A stretch of DNA of 64,000 nucleotides. Origin: Latrodectus hesperus. Taxonomy: Eukaryota; Arthropoda; Arachnida; Araneae; Theridiidae. Shown here in pieces: positions 1 to 13,189 of this stretch. Positions within the stretch are counted from its first letter, which is position 1; every line of letters starts with the position of its first letter. A model generated the notes under the pieces. It was not told the origin of the DNA, made no database searches, and saw only the letters and a list, made by a program, of their open reading frames with translations. The DNA lies in assembly GCA_037975125.1 (NCBI GenBank), contig CM075851.1:122074464-122138463 (forward strand), written 5' to 3'. The translations under genes and the position numbers were made by a program.

Positions 1-1363
1 TCTAAGAGATTTATGTAAATATTTCAGTATCCTTTAACAGACAAGAAGTTGTTTCAGATTAAAATTATGAGTTGAAAGTAATAATGAAATCGATGATCTA
101 GGGGAGAATATAACCAAAGACTGACTTTTAAAGAGCTTATTATGGATCTCAGAAAATGGTATGAGGAGATTTTGTTAGGGAGAGGGGCGAGAGATTGTAG
201 ACTCAACAGAGTAAGCAATCTTCCATTTAAATTTGGAAATTGGTAAAAATATGAAAACATTTTCTGTCATATCAACACTGAAAGATATTATCCTAATGAA
301 TTAGTAACAATATGTTATATTTTAAAGATAATATTATTCCTTACTGAAACCATATTTTAAAACAGAAAGAAATGAATATATATGGAAATTTTTTTGTGAA
401 AAATATTGGTGTATAATTCACATTATTGTAAATTTGATTTAATTTTTTTTATAATGAAACAATATTTTATTTTACATTGGTTTCAACTGTAGAAATTGTT
501 TAACAAATATTTCACATTATAATTCAACAGGCAGGAGATAAACATTATTCCACTGTATGTGGGAATAGTAGTGACATCTAGCCGGATTTAAAGTAAATTT
601 AAAACACTTCATTCAGCCTGAGAATTATTTGAATGTTAAGAAAAAATGCTATTTTCTCCCTTAACATCATATCCTCATATTAAAATCACTTTGTAGGTGT
701 AAAGTATTGAAAGATAACCATTTCTATCTATGAATGATTGGGGAATATATATGAATTAAAAGCTGAAAGTCTTCTGAATATATCTGTTACCATGTTCTGT
801 TATTCTGTTACTATCATTATTATACAGCATTTCAGTTATTATAATGGTTTGAGAAGACCTATTAATAGCATACATTATACTTGAAAATTATGTTAGTAAG
901 TAGATATTATGAATATTACCGAACATGTTATACTACTTTTTACAGTAATCAGTTCAAGGAATTTTTTCCAGTGAAATAAAATAAAACATTTTGCAAGTTT
1001 TTTTAGGGAATATTTGCGTGTGATCTGACCTTATCTACATAACCTGTCCCGATTTTTGCATATTTAATAACCAAGTGCAACTATATTAAAAAACACTGCA
1101 TTTATACTTAAAGCGTCTTCAAATGTCTTTAACCAAATTCATGCATATACAATATTGCTAAAGTCTTATCAAAGTCAACATATTGCAGTACATATGATAA
1201 AAAATTTATATTATCATTAGGATATAATAAATATTTATGATTAATATAGATTTTTTATGAATTTAATTGATTATTATGTTTGTATCGTTTGAAAGTCCCT
1301 GCTTATATATTCTTTTGCAATTTTTTATATTTTTTCATAATTTTTTTTGTTTATGTATTATAG
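1..1363. other. Intron or upstream sequence of SSUH2-like copy 1
   Basis: AT-rich sequence before the first recognisable exon. No exon of the type seen at 61786 in copy 2 (CCYGKKAAKG block) is present, so that part of copy 1 must lie further left. Nothing else is recognisable. Confidence 0.6.
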
Positions 1364-1424
1364 TATACCTTAGAGACTTTTACTGAAACTAGAACGCAAT
1401 GTTGGGCATTTGAACCCTATTCAG
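1364..1424 (+). CDS. SSUH2: SSUH2-like copy 1, first exon in window
   Basis: The acceptor is attatag and the donor cag|gtaaca. It encodes YTLETFTETRTQCWAFEPYS plus one base that completes a Gly codon in the next exon. The exon begins exactly where the exon at 63962 of copy 2 begins (YVLETFTEMRTTN), so the intron position is conserved between the paralogues. Confidence 0.85.
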
Positions 1425-4400
1425 GTAACATTAAATTTTTTAGGCACATTATGCTTATAGTTTATGCTCTCGTATAGTAATGAACTATTATGAAAGAAAA
1501 ATAGTATTATCTATATTTAATTATTAATGAATTTTTATGTTATATATTTTGAATGTATTTTATGCTCTTTTATATGAATTAACCTAAATTTGAACAAATT
1601 AAATATATGAAATCAACAATGAGGGATTTTTCTCTTAGTTTTTTTAATTAAATTTGTTATTTTTTAAATCAATGAAAAATATTTTGAAATATGTCATCAC
1701 ATCACATTACTAATTGCAAATTACTGTTCAATTTAAATTAGAATACTTATGTTCTCATGCTAATATTAATTAGCAAAAATGTATTTGATAATGAATGCCA
1801 AAGCCTAGAATTGCTTATATTCTATCTAAAAAATTATAATTTTGATATTATAAACTACTTTTGTATTGCTTATTCTGTTTTTATGTGAATGTACCAGTAT
1901 TCTTACAGAGTAATAAAGTTTGTTACAATAAAAAAAACATTTAGAAGTCTTTTGTATTGTATATTTCCATAATGAATTTAATAATTACAAGTTTTATTAA
2001 CTTTTTTAGATGAACTGTAGATTATATTAAAATTATTTTGAGTTTGTCTATCTTCTATTAGTATTAAAGTTTTTTTAAGAAGTTTATAATTGTTGAACAA
2101 AATCTACGAATATTGGCATGGTAAACATTGTCTTAGGCAATAACTTTGATCATTTTTCTCTTTCTTGTATCCTTTATCCAGAATTTGAGCATATTTATTT
2201 TTAATTAAAAAATCTATTTTCATTCTTCATTAGTTTAGCTTGATAAATGACAATGAACAATTAAATTATTTTAATAAGGTAAATTTTAAAGTTACACATT
2301 TTTTTGGATTGTGAAAGTGGCCTTGAGTCTTAGAAATATTATCTACACTGCAATTTCAATTCCTAAAGTTTCATATTGATGAAAATATTAATAAATATTT
2401 TCAATAATATGAAAGAAGTAATGTTAAAAAACAAAAATTGTTAAAAGAAAAAGTTAAACATTTAATTTCAAAAATAAAATTTTATATATTTTATCCATTT
2501 CATTTGCTATTAATTCACTAGATATTATATATTTTTGTGCTTCCTTCTGTATTTATGCATCATTCTGATTTATATTGTATCTTTTATCCAGGGATACATT
2601 TCTTGGCTCCTAATTCTGAAACAATAGATTTTATCTGTCTCAGAGACTGTAAAATACATTTCAATTTTTTTGTTACTTTAAAATACTTCATTTATTAATC
2701 ATCTTATGATCTTCAATAAAAAAATAAACATTCTAGAAACAAATCTTATGTATTATCAGAAACAAAGCTGAGAGTCGGCATTTATTGACATTTAATACAC
2801 ATTCAGCAAATTTAAAAATCAATCTCAAATTGAGGAAAGTTGGTTCCTTTCATATTAAAAATTTGAAATTAAATATTGTATATAAAAAAATCTTAGTGCA
2901 CACTACATTCTTCTTCCCATTGTTTCACAAAATAATTTATTTTATCATAGTTTTTTAAAAATTAGATTGTACAAATGTATTTCCATATAAGAGAGAGGAA
3001 AGAAACTTGATGTTATGAATCAAATTTAAAAAAAATATTGTAACTTTTTTATATTTGTTTTATCATTTGAGTATTTATGCATTTCTTGGCAAATAAATTA
3101 TAGATCAGATAATGTAAGTAGTTACAGAACCAAATAATCAAGATTTATAACAGTTTATGATTATTGTACCCAATTGTCCAAGTTTGCACTTAAAAAATGG
3201 TGTTTTTCTCAGAATTTTGTTTTCTAAAATTGACAATTTTTTTAAATTCACAGCTTCTGAGAAATTTCCTCTTTATTTTAGTTTCAGATTTCAATCATAT
3301 AATGTTGAACTTATTTATTCATAGTTAATATTTGACATGCTTTGTCATATTTTTGCATTATAAACTATAAGGACTCTTTTCCTGCATTTTATATGCATTT
3401 TTCATAAAATGTTTTAAATACAAATTTCTGGTGAAAACAAATACTAATTGTTTTTGAATAAATTTTAGAGATTACCTTTTCTATTAGTGACATTCTTCAT
3501 TGTTTCATGATAATTAAATACAATATTACGTTATGTATAATATCAATTTATATTTGATTTGTTTTTTAAAAGGTATGTGTGGTATTATATGGGCGCAAAG
3601 TTTCTGCAATATTTTTTAGAAAATTAAAGTTTATGACTTAAAAATTTTGCTTTTGAAATTGACTCTGTGTTTTATTTGATTTTTTGTAATTTATAAGTTG
3701 AATTTGAACTAAATACTTTTCATTCTTCATTCATAAATTCATTTGCAGAATTATTTACCAAATGTTTTACACTTGCTTTATTATTGGTTTAAAATTTTCT
3801 GTATGAAATTTCAATAACATTTTGAATTGGAATAGAAAACTATTTACATTCTGTGATTAAAAATGGTTGAAATATCTTTCATGTTTCTAACTTTATTATT
3901 AATTGTCATTTGACCATAAAAATGAATAAATATTAAAATTTAGGTATCATAGAAAATTTAGGTATCTTACTTTGTTGAATTCCTTTTATTCTCATTTCTT
4001 CATTTATCTACCTAAAAATTGTACTTGGTAATGACTATTATTCTGTATGAAATATCACAAATTTAATGCCTTTTTTATTATGTTAATGAATAATTTTAGC
4101 ATCATTGTTTTATAAATAATAAAAGGAAATATTTTATGTTACTTTGCTGTATTATTTTTAAAGTAATTATTAACACTTAAATATTAAATGCATCAATATT
4201 ATAGTTTTTATATACAAATACTATTGTTGTCAATTCCACTTAAATGTAATTTATAAATTTGTATTTAAGTATTTTAGGTACTTAGTAAATCTTGGCCTAA
4301 ATTCTCAAATTTTATATTAAAAGGCACGCACATTTTGTATAATTTAAATATATTTGTTTCTGAATAAGAAATAATATTATGTAAAAAGCTTTTTATTTAT

Positions 4401-7400
4401 GTATAAATTCTGAAATTATATTGCTTATTTTTTACTGTTGAAGTTAAGCTTTCTGTAGAAGTTAAATTGTTCTAATCATATTTAAACTTTTATTCTGATA
4501 CTTATTCTGTACTTTTTTAAAAGCTATAATTAGTATTTATTTTTTCTGGAATAAAATACCTGAGGTGGATTTTTATTATAATTTACACTTATTATAAATC
4601 ATGTATTATAATAGAGATTGCATTGAAGTCTAAAACATTTCTTGTCAATTCTCTTTTCAACGAGTGCATATTTTAACATACTCAATAAAATTTTATTGAC
4701 TGATAGTTAAGTAAAATCTTAATTGAAGCTTTAAATGCTATTTCAATTATTATTTCAAATATTACTTTTCTTTATTTATGACATTAAGTTGTAACTTTAT
4801 TTTTAAGTTTACAGTTGTTAATTAAGGAATATATTAAGCTCTTGAGGTAAAATATTATGATTGACTTTTATAAGAAAATGTATTTTTATTATAGGAGGTA
4901 CAATAGATAAAAGTAACTCTGGATCTGTACCTGGTGTTTGGGACATATATGCTTTTCCTCCAGCTTCTTTTAAAAATCATATGACTCAATTAGAAGTTCC
5001 TCATACTGCCTCATTAAAAACATGCCATGTTTGTGGAGGAATAGGGCGTAAAAGGTGTTCCACATGCTCTGGAAAAGGTTGGGTATGTAATAAAGAAGTA
5101 TTTGATTTTATTTTTAAAGTAATTTAATTCATAATGTTAATTTTATTATTAGTATTTATAATTTTAAATCTATTTTATCCTGGTAATACTTCAGTCGGAA
5201 GTTTTTAGCATTATTGTATTTCAGATATGTTAATAAATATGGATGTTACATGCAACTAAAATCCATGGGTTTTATTTATAATCATTAAAATTAACTCTAG
5301 TTAATCATATCATGCCACGACAAAAAGCACATAGAGGGAACTGGTTTGTTAGTCAATAAGAGATTGAAACATCTAATTATGGATTTTAGAGCTATTACGC
5401 CAAGATTATGCAAATTACGTTTTAGGGGGAGGCTTGCAAATTATAGTATTGTTAATGTACATGCCCCTACAGAGGACAAAGGGGATGAAGAGAAGGAAAT
5501 ATTTTATGAAAAGCTCTCCAAGTGCTTAAGGAGCTGCCCACATAATGATGTAAAACTTGTTTTGGGTGATTTGAATGCAAAAATTGGTAAAGAGAAAGAG
5601 TTCAGGTGCTCATGAAGAATCAAATGATAATGGTATACGTGTCATTGAATTTGCTATTGCACATGACCTAGTGGTTGGTAGTACCTATTTTGAATGTAAA
5701 AACATTCATAAATATACCTGGAAATCACCAGATGTGGTAACACTTAACCAGATTGATCATGTTCTTGTTGATGCTAGGCACTTTACAAGCTTGATTAATG
5801 TTAGAACTTATAGAGGAGCTAATATTAACAGTGATCACTATTTAGTGTTAGCTAGGCTAAGAGGTAAAGTCTCCAATGCCCATGAAGAACAAAGTAAAAA
5901 GATAAAAAGGTTTGATTGTAACAAACTTAAAGAGGATAGAGTGATCAATAACTATAGAGAGACTTTAGAGAGGAGAATTTCGGAAGTGAAATTAGATATC
6001 TCCAATGTGGCCGATCTTGAAGAACTATGGTGCCAATTTAAGAGGGCCATTTCTGATACAGCAGCTGAAATTTTGGGCCAGAAGACTAAAGAGAAAAGTA
6101 AGGATTGGTTTGATGACGAATGTAAGGATGCAAATGAGCAAAAACTTATTGCATATAAAAGATCTCTGCAGCATGGTACTAGGGGTTTGTTGGAGGATTA
6201 CCATAAGCCATGAAGATATGAGAAGAATGTTTTAAGGGCTAAGAAAAGGGTGTTTGAGGAAGATAGATTCAAGGATGTGGAACACCTCAAGAAGACCAAT
6301 GAATGCTGTGCATTCTTTCAAGAGGTCAGTTATTGTTTAAGAGACTTTAAACCTAAAATCAACTATTGTAGAAATAAGGCTGGTGTTATCCTTAGTGAAG
6401 GCTCTGCAATTTTGGAGAGATGGGTTGAGCATTTTGAAGACCTGCTAAAGATTAATGATTATACTGTTGATCCCACGATTACACAGGAGGAAATCATAGA
6501 TGGACCTTTGGATCTTCCAACTCTGCAGGAAATATTGCTTGCTATAAAAGAGCTCAAAAACAATAAAACGCCTGGAATAGATCTCATACAGGCCGAACTT
6601 ATAAAAAAAGGAGGGCCAAGGGTGTTAGAGCTCTTACATGGAATAATCCAGTATGTTTGGACATTCGAGAAGATGCCATGAGGATTGGCTTACAAGCTTG
6701 CTTTGTCCAATTTTCAAAAAGGGCGATCCATTAGTATGTGAAAACTATAGAGGAATAAGCTTATTGTGCATTTGCTACAAAGTTCTTTCCAAAATATTGT
6801 ACAAGAGACTTGTCCCGTATGTAAATAATATTGTGGGCGACTATCAATGTGGATTCTGTACTGGCAAATCCACAGTGGACCATATCTTTGGTCTTAAGCA
6901 AATTATGGAGAAGTGTCATGAATTTGATATTGATTTACATATTTTGTTCATTGACTATAAGGCGGCATACAATTCTATAGACTGCAAGGAATTATTTAAG
7001 GCTATGAATGTTTTTGGTATTCCATTAAAGTTAATTAATTTGCTAAAAATGACCCTCAACTCGACTTCCTGTTGGGTCGTGATCCAGGGACAACTCTCTA
7101 GAGACTTCCTTGTTGATAAGGGAGTAAGACAGGAGGATGCTCTTTCTTGCCTTTTGTTTAAAATCGTTCTTGAAAGAGTCATCAGGAAATCTGGTATCAA
7201 TAACAGGGTCAGTATTTTCGGAAAATCTGTTCAAGTGTTGGCGTTTGCAGATGACATTGCACTGGCAGCCAGAAGTAAAAAATACTTAATAGAAGCCTTT
7301 GAGGGTATTGAGAGGGAGGCTAGGCCGGCAGGGCTTGTTGTTAATCAGGTTAAAACTAAATATTTCACTGTAACTAGAACCCAATTTACCCAAACCCATC

Positions 7401-10400
7401 TATTCATTGGTGATTATAAATTTGAAACACTTGATGAAATTATCTATCTTGGCTCAATGGTTAACAAAAGTAATGACATTCTCCCAGAGGTAAGAAGACA
7501 TTTAACTGTAGCTAACAAAGCCTATTTTGGCCTTAGACATGTATTAAAAACTAAATTTCTATAACGAAAAACTAAGTTACAGATCTATAGAACGCTTATC
7601 CGTCCCGTTTTGACCTATGCCTCAGAAACTTGGACTTTGACTGTAAGAGAGGAGAGGCTGGGCCTATTTGAACGCAGGATTTTAAGAAGTATCTTTGGAG
7701 GTACGAAGGAAAACAGTGTCTGGCACAGAAGATACAATACAGAAATCTATTGAATGTACAAGGAGCCATACGTTGTACATCACATTAAAGTAAGCCGTCT
7801 CAATTGGGTTGGACATGTTATTAGAATGAAGGACAATAAAACACTAAGGGAAATTTTTTTTTGCAAATCCCATCAGCGTAAGAAGAGGAAGAAGACCAAA
7901 GCTGAGATGGGTGGAAGACTGTAGGGTCCTTGGAACAAAAAATTGGAGGAGTTTGGCTGCCAGTAGAGGTGGTTGGAAGAAATTTGTTCAGAAGGTCTTG
8001 GCCATTCTTGGGCTGGCGCACCATGAATGATGATGAATCATATCATTATAAGTATTTATATTACAGTTAAATATTTGTTATGTTTGCTTTCTAGTTTTTG
8101 AAACATGGAAATAAATTTGCATAATATAGCTTCATAGCAAGTTTTAATTTTTATGATAACTTATACAGATTTTGATATGTTTTTTTTCTCTTAAGTTGTA
8201 TAATTTTCAATACTAATTAAATATAGTTAAACATTTTTAGGAATACTGCTTTTCTTGCCATGGAGCTGGATATAGGCATATTTCTTTAACTACATCATCA
8301 TTAAGTAATGAAACAAAAGACTGTTTACATTGTACTGGTTCTGGACAAAGGAAGTAAGCCAAATTATACTTTTATGTAATTATTTATACTGTTATATTTT
8401 ATAAATTTAATTTTCTTTTCTCTTTCATCTTATATTATAATTTTTTCTCAAACATATATAAAGTATTTATTTCCCTGATAGTTTAGATAAATGTTTTCTT
8501 TCATTGAACTAATGAACTATTCCAAGTACTTAAGCCAAGAAACATGTATAAAAAATATGAAGATAAAATGTATAAAGACATGTGTATTTTAAGATCAAAT
8601 TTCTAAAATAAATATGTATCATTAAGTGTAAAAAACTTGGTTATTTATAAAAAATAATGCCAAAATTATGCAACCAAATAAACACATGTCAATTAAGGTT
8701 TAATACAAAGTAATAAGTTATGATATACATAATGGCCATCAAACAGTGATATGAATTGAGGGAATTCTTGAAAGAAAATCTTAATTAATATCTTAAATTT
8801 ATTTTAAAATAAGACATTTATTTTTATTAAAAATTTATATTTTAAAAGAATTTATAAAGACATTTATGCAGATATGCAGAATAAATGACACCTAAAAAAT
8901 TTTCGGCAACATTTAATGCAAATATTACTGATGAATTAAACATATTACATTATGTTGTTAGAATATAAAGCTAAAATCAAAAATAGATTTTCTAAAACTA
9001 TAAACTGAAAAAAAATAATAATCAATTTTATCAAATAAAATTCTGTGATAATAGAATGCTTTTTTTCAGTTGTAAACTAAAGAATTTGATGCAATATAAA
9101 CTTAAATTATAATTTGCAAATATCATTTTGGAAACACATTGTGTTGATTATGTAATTAATTCAACAGTAGTAAATTCTAATGTATAACTTTTAGAAGAAA
9201 TATTATTCAAAAATATTTCCAGTTAACTTTTCATTATCCATAATGAGTTTGTTAAGTCATTAAAACTTTGATAATTTGAAATACATTTTTAATTTTTACT
9301 CTATTATTTTGTATTTAATATACATTTTTCCAGTAACCTATTTTATAAGAATTTTCTTTAAAACATACATATAAAACTTTTAGCGACACTTATTTAACAT
9401 ATCTTAAAACTGGGGTAAACTGTTTTACCAAAATGGTTGTTTAAAAGTTTTATCCTGGAAAAACGTACTATAATGAAAGTAATTAATATTTATATGACAT
9501 GAAGACATTCAAAATAATTTCTATCACTAAGAAAATAAATTTAATTTATATCCAAATTTTATTTGGTTATGTTATTTTGTCAGAGAGCACTTATATTTTA
9601 GTTTTTAAGTAATTGTAAATTTTAACTTTTGTTTTATGTCACAAAATTTAAATTCCTTTTGCCATTCCACAAATTATATGAAGTATGAAGAGATTTAAAC
9701 TTTCTGTTTGTTAAATTATGGTTTAAATATTTATTTTTATATTCTGTTCTGAAATTAGAAAATGCTTAAGATACTTTTTATTAGTTTGATAATATGATTT
9801 TTTGACTATTCAATATAATTTTAATGCATATTAATAGCTGATAAATTAGAGATACATTGAAAGCTTTACACTTTATCAATATATTTATGTTTCTTTATTA
9901 TATTAAACAGTATTTCATAAAATATTGAAATTTTATTGAATAACTTACAAGTTGAAACACAGTAAATTAAAGACCATAACTGTAGATTATTCTTACTGTC
10001 TTATTGATTTGTGAAATAATATTCAAAGAACATCATTTTAAAGCATAATTCCATTCTTTTTGGTTTAGATGTTGGAAATGCACAGGAGAAGGAATGGCTC
10101 TTTGCAAAACATGTTCTGGCACTGGACAAATTAAATGTTTTATACGTGTTACTATTAAATGGTTTGTATATTACACACTTAGTTTATTATGCATTTCTTT
10201 TAATTATATAGTAGAGAATTGAATGTGTTTAATAATTTATGTATTTCGCTTTAAATTAAATGTATTAAATGTTGAAGAAAGAAAGTATTTTCACAATGAA
10301 AAACTATAATAGTACTTTTTATTGTGTAAAGATTGAATATAAATTAATTTTAAAAAATATGCATAATGATAATTGATTTATGAAAAGATTAAATTTCAGT

Positions 10401-13120
10401 TTATTTTATAAAAAGAAATAATTTTCAGGTTATTGTGTAAAATTTGATGTTTTCCTTTAAAAAATGAATATTAAACCATTTAAAAATATTAATTTTTTTT
10501 AGTTTAGTAATTTAGTTTCATTATATGAAAATGTCTTATATCTATTTTATAAAATTTCTATGAATAGCCACTAAGTAGCTTTCACAAATGATAAGTATTA
10601 AATTTTACAGCATATGTTATAGATAAGCTGTAAAATCTAATGCTTACTTATATATAAGCATTAAATTATATAGGTAAAATTATGTAGGCGTTAAAATATT
10701 TACCAACGCAATTGTAATCTATGTAAAATGTTAAATATTTCACTGGAAAATTAGTTGCTTAATTTTTTTAGTCATTTTTTTCAAAATAGATTTGTAATGA
10801 CTGCCAGTTAGTACATGAATTGAGAAAAGTGTAAAATTACAAGAGATAAGAAGATAGTATAACGACATAAAATGTTTTTTAATAGTTTTGAGTACATAAA
10901 TACCTATCATAGTTTAAATAGTTAAATTGTATGTTATTTGTAACAATCAAAATTATCAAAGAATGTGACTGTCCAGTTGAGAAAAAAAAACAATTATTTT
11001 TTATGCATTCTTTGCAAAGTATGTTTAGACTCATATGATGAAAAAATTGTTTAATGTATTTTTACAGTGATTTATATTCATGCATGTCATTTATAAAAAA
11101 ATATATGAAGATTTAGGTATTTTTTTTAGATGGGTGGTTTCCCATTAGAACTCCACCATTAGATTTTAACTTTGGTTAATACTATGTAAATCTATTTAAG
11201 TTACATAATATATAAACTAAGGAATTCCTAAAGTCTCACAAAAATAATTAAAATCCATTTAATGAGTCATGATAATAATGATGAATGCTACTTTATCTGT
11301 TTTAATTAGGACAAACCACATGGATGATCATGTTGTAGAAAAAATTGCTGCCCTTAGTGGTGATAGAATTCGTAGTGCTAGTGGTGATGTTATTTGCCAA
11401 GAAGAAGGAAATACAGTAATATTCTTTTTAATTTTTCTCTCCTACATTGTATTTAGTCATTTTACTTTTACCATTATTTATTTTATAAGACCTTTTGTCA
11501 ATATTTGAATGTTATATCAAATGCTTGGCGAAATTTATCATAGACAGGACCTTGTGCCAAGGAATTTCACACAATCAATTTAATTTTTCTCTTGAGTTAG
11601 AAACGGAGTATTTGTTTTTTAATATTTAAATCATATTTTTGAAGATATGTTAAAGTGCAATAGGATCATTAACCTACTCCATAAAAAATATTGTCATTCA
11701 TGTTTCATTTTCTGTAATATTAAAATGTTTTTGAATTTTAGTATGTATGAATTTGAAACTGTCTACAAAAATTACAATAAATAAAATGTAATAAAATAAT
11801 GTATTCTATATATTTTGTGAAGAAATAACAGTACAACTCTAATTTCTGTATTAAAAAGAAATTAGATAGAATGTATCAGTGTTTAAAAATTATTCATGTG
11901 AAACAACATATTTTTTTATATTTCCTCACTATGAATCCTAAAATTACATGCTTTTAAAAATACATGTATTTTTGAAATAACATGCATTTTTTTAGGATAA
12001 ATCCTTTTAAAAATTACCATTAAATTTTTATTCAATGATGAATTATTCTATATAAATTGGATTAATTCAAATTATTATTTAAAAAAAATTGTTTAAAAGT
12101 TAGTTTTTGATTCTGCTTGACTTCATAAAATTTTAAATGGGAATAATATTTTTTTTCCAGAAAAACAATATTCTTCATTTTTTACTAAATTTTGCTGCTT
12201 GTTCATGTAACTTTCCACATAATAATTTGTCTTGATTGTTAAAGTTGACTTGGCTATTAGAAAAATTGTTAATTTCTTACCATTTCATGCCAAAAGATTA
12301 TTTATCTTTTGCCATTTATACTTTTTTATGAAAATTATCTACAAAGTAATTTTAGAACCTCCATTCTTAAAAAAGGGGACCAGATTTTGCCCATATTGAT
12401 TGAAGTAGCTTAATGTGTGCTGAATTTAAATTTTCATTTAATATACCTGTTCAATTTTTATATACTCTGTTACTTATTTTGCGCTTACTGGTCCTTGAAA
12501 ATAATCTTTTGTTGTTTTATGCCTTCATATGGAAAATTGGTTTCAATTAATTTAACCATGGTTTGTAAATAAATTATTTTTGTGACAGCTGAATGATTAA
12601 AGCTCTGGCCTTCAACATTTCAGTTTAAGAATTCATAGATTCAAATTCTATCTCAGTAAATATTTGTAGTGATTTAGAATCCATTTTAAAATATATGCCC
12701 CTGTCTAATTGGATCGTATGTGCAAAAAAATAATAATAATAATAAATAAATAAAAAATAATTACTGTGTGCAACAAATGAATAAACATATATAGTATTTT
12801 TAAGCTCTATAAAGTGGTAAATGTTGTATGACTTGTATATATTTCTGATTTTGATTAATTTTAATGTAAATGTTTAATTTTTTATGAATCTTTTTGTCTT
12901 GAAAAGTTTTTGTCTGTGTTATATAATTACTTCAATTAATTTCATATAGCTAATACCTTTGACACACTTTCCTGATACTACAGTCAGCATGGCATCTGCT
13001 CAGTTACTTCAACAGCATGAAACTAATTTCAAAAACGAAAAAATATTGAAACAGGTAAGTTTTGTGTCTAAATATCTTTATTTTAAATTGGGTTCTTGTC
13101 TTATATTTTTTAAAACATTC

Positions 13121-13189
<69 letters not shown>

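Larger units (their letters stand above)
5314..8035 (+). mobile_element. RTE-type non-LTR retrotransposon, 5'-truncated and decayed
   Basis: A 2.7-kb LINE in the same orientation as the host gene. It starts inside the apurinic endonuclease domain, followed by a reverse transcriptase and the usual C-terminal region (LTYASETWTL, RLNWVGHVIRM). Domain order and sequence resemble the RTE-like elements often misnamed 'craniofacial development protein 2' in databases. The 3' end is a short ATGATGATGA tail. An 11-bp TSD flanks it. The frame is broken by shifts and by TGA codons, at least one at a probable former CGA (6211), consistent with CpG decay. It is non-functional. Confidence 0.9.
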
